The notes under the pieces are model-generated. The model saw only the letters and a list, made by a program, of their open reading frames with translations, was not told where the DNA came from and did no database searches. Position numbers and translations under genes: made by a program. A stretch of DNA of 64,000 nt. Source: Colocasia esculenta. Taxonomy: Eukaryota; Streptophyta; Magnoliopsida; Alismatales; Araceae. The stretch lies in contig CM024763.1 in the NCBI GenBank assembly GCA_014218235.1, forward strand, positions 87,158,244 through 87,222,243, in the 5' to 3' direction. The stretch's first letter is position 1. Every line of letters begins with the position of its first letter. Of this stretch, positions 10,316 to 23,054 are shown piece by piece.

Positions 10316-13038
10316 ATATCTAGGATTGCTACAGTAAAAGACATGCATGTCACCCTCGAAAGAAGTCATGCAACGATTATCCCTCCAACAGATATATTCA
10401 AACGGACCAAAGCAACGGCTACAAAAATGAAGCCTATAAAAGGAAGACATTTGAAAAGCAAAATGAGACAAGCGGTGATAAACAAGAAAGTAAGTGAGAG
10501 ATAACCACATGCATGAGAAAAGGTGAAAGAGTGCAAGTGTGCAACGCAAAGCTTCCTCTCCTTAGATTCTAGCAAGGTTCTTGTGCTGAAGCTTTGTCTG
10601 TCAATGCCTTGATGCAACGGTTGAAATCTCGCCTAGTGAAGGTTCTCTCCTCAGACTTAGGAATCATTCTTCAGACTAGAATTCTTCTATTATATTCCTT
10701 TAGTCTAGAATCCTATGTAGGATCAGATATTCAATGATGACAAATCTAAAAAGGGAGTTGAATAGATTTGCAGTGGAAACTTAAGCAATTTAAAAAATTA
10801 CTTCGAATTAAAGGATCTATTCAATTAAAACCCCACTGATCTGATATGATTGAGTACACAAGGTGCGTGAGACAACATATGGTGTGAGCTAGTGTGTGAT
10901 TGTTAAGTGTTTAACTAAACCCCTATGCATGCATCTAACGATGAGACAATATCAGACCATTGCATAGAGATTTTTACGTGGTTTGGAAATCACATCCAGT
11001 GACTCCTACGTCCACCCCTCACACTGTGAGGCACACACTACTCAAAAACAGAGTACAGCACACACACAAGCACATAGGCTCAGACACACACACACGCTAG
11101 ATCAGATCCACAAGAGATCAGATCCTCTAGCCTTGATCTGAACTACACACCACACACACTATGATATGTACAGAACACATGTACAGATAACAAGGCACAC
11201 ACTCATATAGAATCCACGTACGGATCTCAATTCAGTACACACACACACAGAGATATGAAATGAATTCAGAATAAGTGTGAGTGAAGGAAGAAATATCTCT
11301 CCAACTATTGATCTGATCATCACGATCACAGATCCACATTGTTTCATCCTTGATACTGTTGTTACTTGATTTGGAGTTAGATTTCGATGAAGTCCCTGAG
11401 CAATTCAGGCTGAAGAAGCTTGCCTTCTGCTCTTTACCTTTGTTCTAGCTTCCTTGCTTCAAATTAGGCTCTTCTGGTCATCATCAAGTAGATATAATAT
11501 GCTCTACACTCTCCTCTAGTTCTTGTTTGCTTCTTCTGCTGCTTGGATTCCTCTTCTTCTTCTTCACCTTCTTCTTTCTGAGCCTTGATGGTTAATTTGG
11601 CTTCCAATCGATCTCCTCAGATGAAATCACTGGTCCGCAAACTCTGGAGCTAGAGCAGAGTACTGAAGAAGTCCTTTTTGGCCGCCGCTGCCTTTCTTGG
11701 AGTTGTGTAGGCTCTTACTCCGAAAAGGGGCAAGAGGCACCTTTTTATAGGTGTGTCCTTATCCTTGCACAATGTGGGAATCTGTATGCACAAGAAAAGG
11801 ATGCCCTAATTAAATGCACATGTTGCTCACATGTAGGCGTTGTATTTACGGTTATCGACAGACACATAGAGGTTGTCACAGCTGCTGCTGCAAATATTCT
11901 ATCTAGAACCGAGATCTTGAAGACTTTTCTGGGTTGTCGACAGACACAACATGATTGTCAACAACTACTTCTTAACTTGGTTTTTCCAGAAGCTGAGTGT
12001 TAAAGACTTTCAGTTGTTGTCGATAGATGATTTCTACTTGTCGACAACTATTGCTAAAATATGTCCATTCAGAAGCGATTTTGTCAAGATCTATCCTTAT
12101 CTATTGACAGATGATCTCTGGCTGTTTACCTATATTGTTTTATCCAAAGACTTGAATGAATCTTATGTATGTTCCTTGATTTTAGCTTAGGCTTTTTGTA
12201 CTCTTTGAGTTTAATATATTTCATCTTGGGGATGCTTTTAGTCAAAGTTTTTCGTGGCCCTGACACAAAAATTATCAGAATTAATGAACCATCTATGCAA
12301 GGTTATTTAAGTGATGCAATTCAAACTCATGTTGACACACTCATTCATTTCATTAAGAATAATTCATTGGAAGTCAATCATGTGTTGACACCATGACACG
12401 ATTGTGTCGACACAACTATGTGACCATTACATTCCAGTTTACTAAATGCAGCACATGTGTTGACACCTTGAAGAGCATGTGTCGACACACCAAGGCAGTA
12501 ACTTGACATGGGAATTGCTTTCATGTAAAATATCAACATGTCAAGTTGACACATGGATTTTCAACATGAATGAAAGGTTTTTCATCAGCAACACAATTAT
12601 GTTCATCAACAAGGCAGTTACATAGGGATTATATCATCATCAAAACAGATCAAAAATAATGGTTATGGATGTTCACACAACCATAACTCAACATCCTAAT
12701 GGTCTTGTACTCCATACAAAAGCTCATCACAAGTAAGTATACCCCTTCGTAAAGGGAGACCTGCTGAGCAGGGTGTTTACCCCTTTGAAAGAGGGAAGGC
12801 CAAAGTAGTTCTGGCAGTTGGTTCCCCTTTTGAAAAGGAAGGCTAGTTTCAACTAGGGGTTTGTCTTTCCCCTTGTGTTGAAGGGAAGACTAGTGAAAAC
12901 TGGGGTGTTGTATCTTTGAGAAAGATAGTGAAATCCTAAGCTATTGGCTTAAGGACTCAATGTAGGACTTCCATTGGAAGGAAAATCTGAACCAAGATAA
13001 AATTCCCTTGTCCTTTTATAGTTTGTTTATACTAACAT
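10316..13038 (+). mobile_element. Copia-like (SIRE-type) LTR-derived sequence S1, left part
   Basis: A TATA-like GCCTATAAAAGGAAG at about 10432 is followed by TTGAAAAGC, and near the right end there is GTGAAATCCTAAGC and GGACTCAATGTAGG. These phrases are characteristic of the 5' untranslated and U5 regions of SIRE/Maximus-type Copia LTRs. Between them (10740-12720) is sequence beginning AAAGGGAGTTGAATAGATTTGC, also typical of that lineage's non-coding part. It holds the GTGTCGACAC motif array. The order suggests rearrangement or more than one overlapping copy. Solo LTR N interrupts it at 13038; it resumes at 16866. Confidence 0.5.
11845..12560 (+). repeat. Dispersed motif array GTGTCGACAC / GTTGTCGACA
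   Basis: The 10-bp palindrome GTGTCGACAC occurs at 12404-12413 and 12479-12488. Close variants (GTTGTCGACAGACAC, CTTGTCGACAAC, GTGTTGACACC, AAGTTGACACATG) recur every 30-100 bases in both orientations. The array lies in non-coding Copia-like sequence with no tandem periodicity. Confidence 0.75.
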
Positions 13039-16000
13039 TGTCACGCCCCGAAATTTAGTAGTGGAATAAATATCGGGGTGCGTGAACGATACGAATATAA
13101 GTATCACAGTTGAGTAGCACAGAGTCACAATTAAATATAACAACACATTTGAGACCATAGTATTGTCAACAAAAGTACTCTTTATTCCATTTCAATCCAC
13201 TAGTTACAACCTTACATAAGAGAACCAACTGAAGGGTCCATTATTCAAATAAAACTTCATGAAAATGTTCCACTATTACATAGACTACTCAAATATCTAT
13301 TCCTAATACTTCATCTCCTCATATGACGAGTGCTCATCACTCTTGCCCTGCCACATCGGACTCCACGAGATCCTCATCACTACCTGAAAAGGATAGGATG
13401 ATAGGGTGAGCGAACTAGCTCAGTAGGATTTACATCTCAATGTGCGGGCACTAATATACATGATTAACATTTTAAATAGGCAAGATCTAAATATGAACAT
13501 GATGATAATGCATGCTTTTCTAACGAATCAAATAGCTGAATAGAACGAATATCATATCAAATCAAATATTGAATCTCATATACAATGGATAGGTAATTTC
13601 ATGGGTAGAATCGTATCAAAAGGAATTGGCCATATTCACACAGATATCACATATTCACGTGATCAGACGTATCATATCAAACTTATCATATCATATCAAA
13701 CGAAGGCACATTAACACAAATCTTGCACAAGTATCAGTGCCATGCCAAGCACCACAAGTCCATACTCCCGAGGTTAATAAGTACGTTGGGGCACTCCTCC
13801 CAAGGACCAGACAGAGCCCCTATTGCATAGGCATTGGTCAAATGGACCGAAGTCCCATATTGTGCCGAACAAACATACACATATTATGGCCACATAGTTT
13901 CAATGACAAGCTCATAGTAATAGAGACATGATCAATCATAGAGTCAAGGTATGACAAAAGCTCAAGAGATCAAGTGGACAGTATAACGACGTATCTTATG
14001 TTTCATAATGCATTAATGTCTTGACAAGAGTGTGATTAATAACAGATCGTACTCGGTACAAGTGCTCTCTATCTCCAGGGTACTTAATGGTATAACCAGC
14101 TCGGTCTCTATGAGGGAATCCATAGAGTACAGAGACTTACGAAGGTCTTAAGGAAAAGATCGCTAGTCTGCCGATACGGAATGACTGGCAGAGAGCTCCA
14201 AATTCCCCAAGAAGGGTGTGCCTAATGGTGCAAATGTGTAAGTGACGTGTCACGGATCTTTCCTACACATATATGCAATTAATGAACAAATAATTGAAAC
14301 ATCGGGAAGCAAATAACTATGGAAAACTCTCATGCAAATCATGATAGGAAGCTTAACTAACAAGTCCACGCTAACATGTATTCGTCCTTACATTCATATC
14401 ATATTCTTATCATGTCAATTTCACCTCAATCTAGATCACAAGATATTAATCAATGTACATAAGATCAATCACATAAATACACATTAGAATCATATTCATG
14501 TCATTACTATTTTCAAATTGGTTGATTTCTTTTAGGCCAATGCATGGTATGCAACAGTATGTCACATGCTTATAGACCAAGAAACTAAACATGCTGACTG
14601 ACTAGCAGGAAATAATAGTCTCGGGTCGGTCCTTGAATCGCGTCCTACACAGTAGACACTTTTCATAACACGGTGTATAGTCAAACAGGGCCAAATGTGA
14701 AGAATCCAAATCACGTCGGCCAACATGGCCGCCTTTTAACTTGAATTGCGACGGGATACCCCGTCGCGTTCATGAATAACATTAAAATACTAATATAAAA
14801 ATTGGCAAAAAACATTGAGCGGGAAAACATGTAGAATCGTGTCGGGTATTCCCGTCGCGTATCAGACCGGCGCAGAAACCCACGCAGCGTGAAGTCTCAC
14901 GCGGACCATTGACTGGTCAGACATTGAATCATGTTGGACCTCATGGTCACGGTTTACTGAATCATTTTGGCCAAGGCCGACGCGATACCAGGTGCGGGAA
15001 TCGCGTCGCCTGGACCGGACGCGGTTCAAACCCAAAACCCGAAAATGCAGGAACCAACAGCGATCCTCTTACCATGCTTATATCTCTCTATCTGCTGATA
15101 TTTAGACAAAACTCAACATGAAAGATGACAAGGACAACTAGTAGAAGAACTTTCATTTTTTGTGCTGGATCTAATTCGATCTCGACTCGTATGAACTTCT
15201 GAAGAACGTAAAAGTCTTAAACATATGTGACTTCATTGCAACCTTCATGTCAGACCTATAACTTAAAATATATTGACATTTAGACAAAACTCTCAACACA
15301 AATGATGACGATGACAACTAGTAGAAGAACTTTTATGTTTTGGGTTGGATCTAATTCGGTCTCAATTCGCATGCAACACATGAAAAATGTAAAAAGCTCT
15401 AACATGCGAAACTTAGGGAAAACAACTAATACTCGATGGATACACCATGCAAATTGGGCAAATCAAATGCATATGAAACTAGACATGCAGCACTACAAGA
15501 TGGTATATGATTCGTTTAGTCTTGGCCCAAGATCACCTACCTTTGGATGGATGCAAGAGATGCAATAACCCAGGTCGATGCAATGCGAGTTTGAGGAAGA
15601 ACCATGGTTTCCCCAGCCGTTCTCCTCCCCTCCTGCGCCCCATTCATGACCCCAACTTGATGCCAAACCTTCCCCAAATGTTTTATGATGAACTCTTATA
15701 GTTTTAGGGTTAAATTCCATGTCCTAATGATGCTAGGAAAGGTGGCTGTAGGATCAGCTGGGCACTTGCCAAAATCTGGGATTTCTCCTCCCAAATGAAG
15801 TAGCCACACCCAAAGAAAGTGATAAGCATGGTTAGCCACGAATTAGCTTGCCATGCTTGGCTAATAGCACACTTCTAAACCCTAATTTGCCCTTCCTAAT
15901 TACCCCATATTTACAAGTACGAATTTTAAGTATTTTCTTCCTCCATTTTTATTCTTGGGCCAAAAGTGATTCATTGGCACAATTTTGATAATGGTTCATC

Positions 16001-16865
16001 AATATATGATGTTGGAAGTCTCTCCAACATATTTATTTAATTTATAGTTGTGTTATTTCCACATTACGTAACGGTTTTCTGACTTTGTTTCCTAATTTGA
16101 ATATTTAGTCACATTGTGACGTACACTTGGCCAATCGGATTTTTTGTTGCACGAATTCTTTCATGGGACACTTAGGAATAATGTTTGGGGTTGATTTATA
16201 ATTTTTACGGAATTTTTTCCATGTGTTTTCTCATGTACGATAGTGGCACGTAAGTTCTACCATTTCGATAATGCAGAAATTATTTATTTCAATTTTCATA
16301 CTTGAATTTGTTCATGGGTCATAAGTTGTCCATTGGTCCAATTTATTTTATGGACTATCCCCACATATTTTTTGGAGTCCACCCACAAATTTATTATAAT
16401 TTAGTTTATGATCACATTTTATATACATGATATAGATTTTCCAACTTATTTCCTAATTACGATAATAAGTCACAGTAACTTTAAACCTACACCAAATGAT
16501 TTTTATTGACTCAAATTTCTTGATGAATCATTAGAGGATATTATTTGAAGTTCATCTATGATTTGTATTTAATTTTATGACTCATCTAAGTATGTGTGAT
16601 AATGATTTCCCGACTTATTCCCTGATTACGATACTCAGTCGCAAAACACCTTACACTTGAACCATCCAATTTTCTTTTGCATGAATTTCTCCGTGGGTCA
16701 TGAGGGAGTATTATTTAGAGTTGAACTATGATTTTTATGGCATTTTATAATGGGTTTTTGTATGCACGATAATGGCACATGCGTTTTTGCTATTTCACTA
16801 ATATTGAATTTATCGTTTTCAATTTATTTCTAATTTTCCAATTACTGAATTTTTTGGGTGTTACA
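13039..16865 (-). mobile_element. Solo LTR N, antisense
   Basis: This 3827-bp insertion reads TGTCACGCCCCGAAATTTAG at its left end and GGGTGTTACA at its right end. On the minus strand it therefore runs TGTAACACCC...GGGCGTGACA, the Tekay/Del-like LTR form also seen in families A and L. A 5-bp duplication AACAT flanks it (13034-13038, 16866-16870). No retrotransposon coding domain lies inside. Minus-strand blocks resemble the middle of the A-family LTR. It carries the GCGACGGG/CCCGTCGC motif cluster at 14740-15016. Confidence 0.78.
14740..15016 (-). repeat. GCGACGGG/CCCGTCGC dyad cluster in LTR N
   Basis: A perfect dyad lies at 14748-14767: GCGACGGG, a 4-base loop, then CCCGTCGC. It is followed by GTCGGGTATTCCCGTCGCG near 14840 and GACGCGATACC...GGAATCGCGTCG near 14980. 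These are the same half-sites that fill LTR family L. Confidence 0.75.
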
Positions 16866-16985
16866 AACATAACTAACTTGCATTAGTGAGTTGTTTTAAA
16901 TTAGCTTCCACAATGAAAAAAAAAACATTTTCACCCCCCCCCCCCCCTCTAGTTGAAAAGCTCTATTGCCATTGATCCAACAAAA
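16866..16985 (+). mobile_element. Copia-like sequence S1, right part
   Basis: The S1 sequence continues after the AACAT duplication. A run of about 16 C bases then CTCTAGTTGAAAAGCTC and ATTGATCCAACA resembles the junction found at the end of SIRE-type LTR sequence. The exact LTR end is uncertain. Confidence 0.4.
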
Positions 16986-17474
16986 CTCCCAGAGGAGAAA
17001 AGATAAGAGAGGACCAAGCTAGGTAAGGTGCCTTTCCCATGATTGCCTTCACGTAAGAGATTAAGTGCCATGCCCCGAAAAGGTTTTTTCCAAGGAGCAT
17101 CATGGCATTACATACACAACATGGCCCCCGAAGTGGAACATCATGCCTCAAGAAGACACCTCACCAACCACCTCCTCCACATCCTGACCATGTATGTCTA
17201 CCCACCCTGCATGGACTAACGGGAAACCTGACACCTGTATAACTACTAGTGGCCCCCTCTGATGAAGGTAAGCCCTCTCCATACACTCAAAGTTTGGTAG
17301 AAACTTTTCTTGGTGGAGAATGACCTTGGCATTACACTCTTCTTCTTTAGCACTGGCGAGGTGGGTTCCATGTTCACTTTGTAGGGTCTTAAGGATATAT
17401 TTTTCTAATTTGGTAGTTTTTTGTGTAATTTTGTAACTAGCTTGTTCCTGTCTTAACGATAGGGTAGTATGCAA
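16986..17474 (-). other. Unidentified antisense ORF region
   Basis: A minus-strand open frame of 108 codons (17474-17148) has a coding-like, charged composition: a lysine- and glutamate-rich N-terminal half that could form a helix, then a hydrophobic stretch around LVVIQVSGFPLVHAGW. Reading continues past its stop with further stops. I do not recognise the protein. It could be the remnant of a retrotransposon accessory frame. No neighbour supports a function. Confidence 0.25.
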
Positions 17475-19356
17475 TTAACTCATGTCAACAACATACGATC
17501 TTGTCATTAAGATTTCTTGACATAAAATCTTGTCGTAAGTTCTCTTGATGGCACTCTATTCTGCCATCAAGTTTGATGCATTTTTTATGGTTTCTGGATT
17601 TTGGCCCTTGATGGTAAGATCAATTGTAGTCAAGTTTCTGGTAAGCGAAAACCTATGTTGTCGTCTACCTACTATGTTGTGTTTCCTAGTATGTTTCCAA
17701 GCCCGACTATTTTGCTTGGATAAACTTGGCAAGTTTTGTCATTTTGGGGCAAGGATTCCACCCCAAGCACGAGTCTAGGCTCTATATACTTGGGGCTGTT
17801 TCGTATAGGTAAGGATCTGTGCTTGGTTAGGATTTATAGTCCCCCTTTGAGAGAGAGGTTAGAGAGAGTCCATGAGAGGAAGATCTTCTACAACATTTCG
17901 TGGCCAAATCAAGTTATCGTAGTGAAAGTGAAGCTTCTACAGACTGTGGAGGAGATCTTAGTTCGAGTAGATTGCGCCCAAGAAGAGCTTGTGAAGGAGA
18001 TTTGATCGTGGAAGGAGGATACCTCTTTGGTTACCAAAGAGGGCTTCATTAGTTTAATTCTTGACTTGTGTGGTGATTTACAGGCAAGTAATTTAGGGTT
18101 TCTCTTTGTGATCTTGTCACTTAGGGTTTTCCTATTTTCTAAGACTTTTATAAAATTGAATTATTGCTTGATTTCCCTATTTTCTTGCGATATGTTCTGC
18201 ACTGTTCTACAAGCAAGAAGTTGACTGCAGCATCAACTACCACCAATACCTAGTTGATGGCAACAAGTGTTGTCACCAACTTCTTCTTGACGGTAGCAAA
18301 GGCAATCGCCATGTTCTTCGGTTTCCAATTTCCAGATTTGGTTATGTGTGATAAATCCAAGGATGTTGTGATTCTTTTAGTGTTCCATTAGTTTCGTCAT
18401 GGAGTGTTTACCACCGTGACATGACTGTGAAACCCTATATATTTTCTGGGCAATTTAGTAATTGCTTAGAATTTCTATTTACATGAAAATATGTGAATTT
18501 GTGTTGGATTAATTCCTATAAAGCATGTGTATTATGAAAATTGATAAAATCTATGTGGGTATGAGTTATCTATAAGCATATTTTAGGGTTTTTTTAATTC
18601 ATAAGATCTCTTTTTATGGAATCTCTATTTATTTTGCAATATTATCCTAATCACTATTTTACATATGAAAAATATTACACTATTATGAAAATTATGAAAA
18701 AAAATAAATACAAGATTTACTATGTATAAGAAGTGTATAGTTAAATTTTAAGCATGTTCTGATCACTATGTAATTAGTTATGATTTTTTGAAGTTAATAT
18801 TATCATGTTACGTAAGCGTATTTTAAATCCAATTAAATGAACATGTAGTATTATGATTAGGTTCTATACTTTCTGTTTAATCACTATTTAGATAGTAACA
18901 TGAGTTTTTGAGTGTTAGTAGTCCATGTTAGTGTTTCGTGAGTGTCTGTGCATGAGATATGTAATGACGAGCATGTGTGCAAGCTATTAAGTATGTCATT
19001 AATTAATAATTGTGCCAATGAGATATTGCTACCATAGAGGGGCGTGGAACCATACTATAGTAATGCTCCTACGGAAATTCTCAATCGTATTATGTGGCCC
19101 CAAGGGCAACGAAGGTGAAATCTTAGAGATGGATAAATACCACTGGTGAAGGTGGGGAGGACTTCCCCCGGTTCTGTACAGTTATCAAGACTCTTTATTA
19201 TTTGCCTATGTGATTAAGTACATGAGCATTCGGGGTGTGACCTTCTAGCGGTGGCTTGGGTTGTGCCTGACTTGTGTAAAACTAATGTGAATGTATAAGC
19301 AATGTGATAAGCCAACATAAATGTGAACATGTTGTGAACGTGAATGTGATCATGAA
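17475..19356 (+). mobile_element. Tekay-like LTR T, truncated
   Basis: The stretch carries a TATA-like CTCTATATACTTGGGG at about 17789, then a GA-rich leader. Its right half shares the order of blocks with the A-family LTR: GCCAATGAGA, TACCATAGAGGGGCGTGGAAC, CCCCAAGGGCA, GAGATGGATAAATACCACTGGT. It is therefore a diverged relative of that LTR. LTR L2 begins at 19357 and cuts its 3' end. GATGGCA/TGCCATCAA half-sites recur at 17544-17575 and 18245-18300. Confidence 0.55.
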
Positions 19357-19583
19357 TGTAACGTTTTGACCGTTCGGATTGTGGTTCGGTTGGTATATGG
19401 GCCAATGTGTATGGTCTTGAGTTGTGTTTTGAGGTTTGGCAGGTTGTGTGGGTGCTGTGGGCCGGAAATCTGGGCCCAACAGTCCCACTGGTTCTCTGTT
19501 TGAGAACGCCATGGGGGAGGGCCTACGTCGTGTTCTCCCCGCCGCTTGTTTCCAGTCTTCAGCTACCTACGCGACATGTGGCG
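19357..19583 (+). mobile_element. LTR L2, left part
   Basis: It begins TGTAACGTTTTGACCGTTCGGATTG, parallel to the start of L1, with the family blocks GGGCCAATGTGT and GTGCTGTGGGCCGG. The second solo LTR of family M enters after only about 227 bases, a different site from the one used in L1. Confidence 0.7.
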
Positions 19584-22040
19584 TGATAACTGCACAATTG
19601 TTCGTGTTAAATTTCATACATATAGAAATTTTAGACATCTTTTGCCTGTAAATAGTGTGCAGTTTGATTTTAATTCTCATTTCATCCAAGAATAGATTTT
19701 TGAACATGTTAGTTGATAATGGGTTAGAATACACATGTTAGATTTTCATTTAATAAATCATTTCTTTCAGACTGACTAATTAGATTCATTTTGGGAGATA
19801 AAAGATCTTTTGTAAATAAACATTGTATATAAATAATTTTCATCACAATAATATTTTGTAAGTATCTTTTAAGAGTAGATAGGTATAAATTTGTAAATAA
19901 ATAATTTTTTTTTACCCCACCCAATACTATCAAGCCACATACCCCTCCCCCTCATAAGTCCATTGCACCAGAATTCTTTCATTGGCACATTGCACCATCA
20001 CCCTTTCTCTCATCCAACTTCTTTTGGCCACGTACACCACTGCCTTACCTATTTTTTCTTCTTCTTCCCATCCGGTTGACGGAAGAATCCAAAAGAGCTG
20101 TGGCAGTGTGCGGAGCTGATGGCTCCGGAGGCAGGCGAGGCATGATGCAGCTGGTGATCTGGGCAGGAAGTGGAGCTGAGGCGGTCTGCTGGCACGTGAG
20201 GAGACCAGGGGTTGGCCCTGCGCTGCTGCTGGTGTGTGCGGGCTGAGGGAGATGCAGCGCAGCCGGGGGTGGCGTGATGGAGCTGGGCTACGCGGCGGAT
20301 CTGAGGCTGGTGTGGGCTGGAGCCCATACGTGTGGATGGGTATGCGGATGAAGCCTAGAGCTGAGGTGGCGGCGGCGTGGCCTGCTGGAGGTGAGGCGGC
20401 CTGCTGGAACTGGCGGGTAGAGGAGTTCGTGCGTCAGCATGAGTTGGTTCGTGTAGAGCTGGTGCATGTGATGGAACCCAGGCGTGTGAAGCTGGTGATC
20501 GTGCAACGCAAAGGCTGAAGCTCGCCAGGAGGCCCGGGTGCCTATATAAGGACCCCAAGGTCCTCAAAGAGGGGGATTCTATTTTTTTTGTGAGTTGGGG
20601 AGGGAGAGTTAGAATTTTTCTTTTCTTGGTTTGATATGAGAGCTGTGACAGTTGTTCAGATGTGGGGATTTTTGGGGATTTTTTGAGTTTATTTCTTTTC
20701 CTGTGTGAGCTGGGGGAAGGAGGTCCGAGTTTTCCTTTCTTCCATTCTTCTGAGATTTGTTTCGTATGTAAGGGATGTTGTGAGTTAGATGTATTAAATT
20801 TCCTTTTCTTCTGTTCTTGGCGGGTGTTGTTCTTCTGGAGGAGATACTTTGTTTTTATCTTCAACATTTGTTGGAGATTTTTTTTGGGTGTTCTTCTGTG
20901 CTTATGTGGGGTTTCTTCTGTTCAGATGGTTGCATGGGAGATGAGATTTGTAATTTTCTTTTGAGTTTTTCCATTCTTCGGTAAGGGTGATCCAGGGACA
21001 TTCCAGTTTTCCATTTTCTGTTGTGTTCCAGAGGGTGATCCAGTGGAGTTTAGTTTCTTATTTCTTATGCGTGGATTGTCTCATTTCTTCTATGCTGATC
21101 TTTCCATTTCTTCGGTGTTTTTCTTCCATTCCTGCTTTTGTTGCTGCTGGGAGAGGGTTCGGTTGGCTCTATTGCGGAGACAGCAGTGTCGCTGTTTAGT
21201 GATCTGCGAGTATTTGTGATCGAGGCCGCATCCTATTCCTCGTGGAAGAGAAGAGGACGATCCAGAAGTGCATTTGCTGGTTCTTCTATGAGAAGGTGCA
21301 CTGCAGAGAATGGCTACAACATCTAGGAGAACTCCGGACATCTACACAGTCCAGATCCATAGTTGAGTGCGAGGTCCATGTTTCTGTCATAGCAAATGAT
21401 GGGGGTGATTTCATGAGGATTAGAAGATTGTTTAGTTTGTTTTCGAGTTGCTATTTTGTTCTTATTTTCTGTTCTTCATAGCATGAGGATTCCTAATTAG
21501 CTGTTCTCATCTTCTGTTATTATTGATTGTTGATCCCCTGAGCTGTAGGGGTACATTGATTTGATAATTTTCTTGAGATTCATGTTCTGTCATCTTTTTA
21601 TCTTCTTGAGTTCCAGATCATTTTAGAATTAGAGTTGCATCTTTGTGCAATCTTAGTTTAATTTCTATTTCAGATTTCTGTCCACTTGTTTAATCCCTCG
21701 ATTGTGAGGGTACAGTGATACCAATTCGTTTGTTTTCAATTTTGTTTGTTCTTTCATTAAGTTTGACATAACAAGTTGTGAGGAATTTGATTGATGCAAT
21801 TTACAGAATTAATTCTCATGCAGTGTTATTTTGGTGAAAAGCATCTATTAGAATCGTTTCAAGTCAAAGTAGTTTAAATCAAGCTTTATTCAGCCTCTCA
21901 GTAGATATGACCTGCTCTCACCACTTTATTAGTTCATCTTTGAAATTTTAAGTTTGTGAGATAGTTTAGAGAAAGTGAGCATATTGACGTGTGCAACGAA
22001 CTCTGAACAACGAAAGTGCACAGTCAACAATGCCGCGTTC
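19584..22040 (+). mobile_element. Solo LTR M2
   Basis: This 2457-bp insertion aligns with M1 along its whole length: TGATAAC start, CATACATATAG, ATTTTAGACATC, TATATAAGGACCCC, the CCCTCGATTGTGAGGGTACAG phrase, and the CAGTCAACAATGCCGCGTTC end. The target duplication is imperfect (TGGCG before, CGGCG overlapping the end), consistent with a small deletion at the right border. There is no internal coding domain. Long minus-strand frames in it are low-complexity by-products and are not shared with M1. Confidence 0.78.
20543..20550 (+). promoter_or_regulatory. TATA box of LTR M2
   Basis: TATATAAG in the context GCCTATATAAGGACCCC, at the same place as in M1. Confidence 0.65.
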
Positions 22041-23054
22041 GGCGCATGCAAGGCTGATGCGTGGCATCGGTTTCTGGAACTCATCAGCCTGGAATGTCAC
22101 ATTTTGAACGTGATGACCCACTGCATCGCGTTCTTGATTTTGACTACTTAATTGGCTGTAGGTCGGCCAAATAGAGCAGGAAGCTCTGTTCAGTTGAGGG
22201 GAGAGTTTTTGAAGGTTTTCTAGATGATTTCGACTCTGAAACTTGTGGTTCGGAGTGTTCTTGGCCTGAGGACATTGTACGGAGCGCGGGAAACACCGAT
22301 CAATTGGAGTTCATGTTGATAGGGAGATTCTCCTCCGTTAATCTCCATTTTTGCATAGTTTGATGGATTGGATGAATGTAAGAGGTTTTGGTAAGTGGTA
22401 TGTATGGTAGAGTAATGGTTTATGGTGTTGTATGTGATCATAACAGGATAAGTAGTGCATTTGTGGACTTCTTGGTGCAGATTTTTCGAACTAGCGTTCA
22501 GTCTATGAAAGCGATGGACTAGGGGGTCACGTTCTGAATGCGACAGGCCGACCCGACATGTTCACATCCAGAACACGCTGTATCGGGGCATCACGTTCTG
22601 AACGCGACACCCGACCCCGATGCGTTCATGTGTTCCAAGGCTTAATGAGGATTGTGGGTCTTGTTGACCATGGTTAAACATTTTTGGCTATTGATAAAGG
22701 TTTATTGTCAAACTGTAGGGGTATTGGACATCATGCTTGTGTGATTTGGTGTGAGATTGGACTTGGTAGTACGACGCTTACCGTGGTTGCCTCTTTAGTC
22801 GGATACCCCAGGTTCTTTATAAGCCAAACATGTTGTGCTCGAGGTTTGTCTCGGTACTGTGTGTATCGTTGAGGTCTATGTCATCCTCCTGGATACCCTC
22901 ACTCATTTTTCGAGTTGTACATCTGGATAAGGGAAAGACAGCAGTGGGGCAGCTACATGTGGTGTGGTTGGTTCTTTGTTCAGTCGCTTGTAGCGCGCTC
23001 GTGGTTGGGGGGACGAAAACCAGTAGACGTACTGATCCACAGCTAGTCTCGTAT
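22041..23054 (+). mobile_element. LTR L2, right part, 3' end lost
   Basis: It resumes the L family after M2, with several GTTCTGAA(C/T)GCGAC half-sites at 22525-22625 and the blocks GATACCCCAGGTTCTTTATAAGCC, CTTGTAGCGCGCTCGTGGTT and AGTAGACGTACTGATCC. Similarity to L1 and L3 ends at about 23054, where a Copia-like LTR start follows. Confidence 0.65.

Noticed and set aside
16934..16951. Run of about 16 cytosines as a possible regulatory structure
   Set aside because: Such C-runs occur at the same junction in SIRE-type Copia sequence; homopolymer length is also prone to sequencing error.
20355..20867. 170-codon minus-strand open frame in LTR M2
   Set aside because: Not shared with M1 and lies across the TATA box and leader of the LTR; a chance frame.
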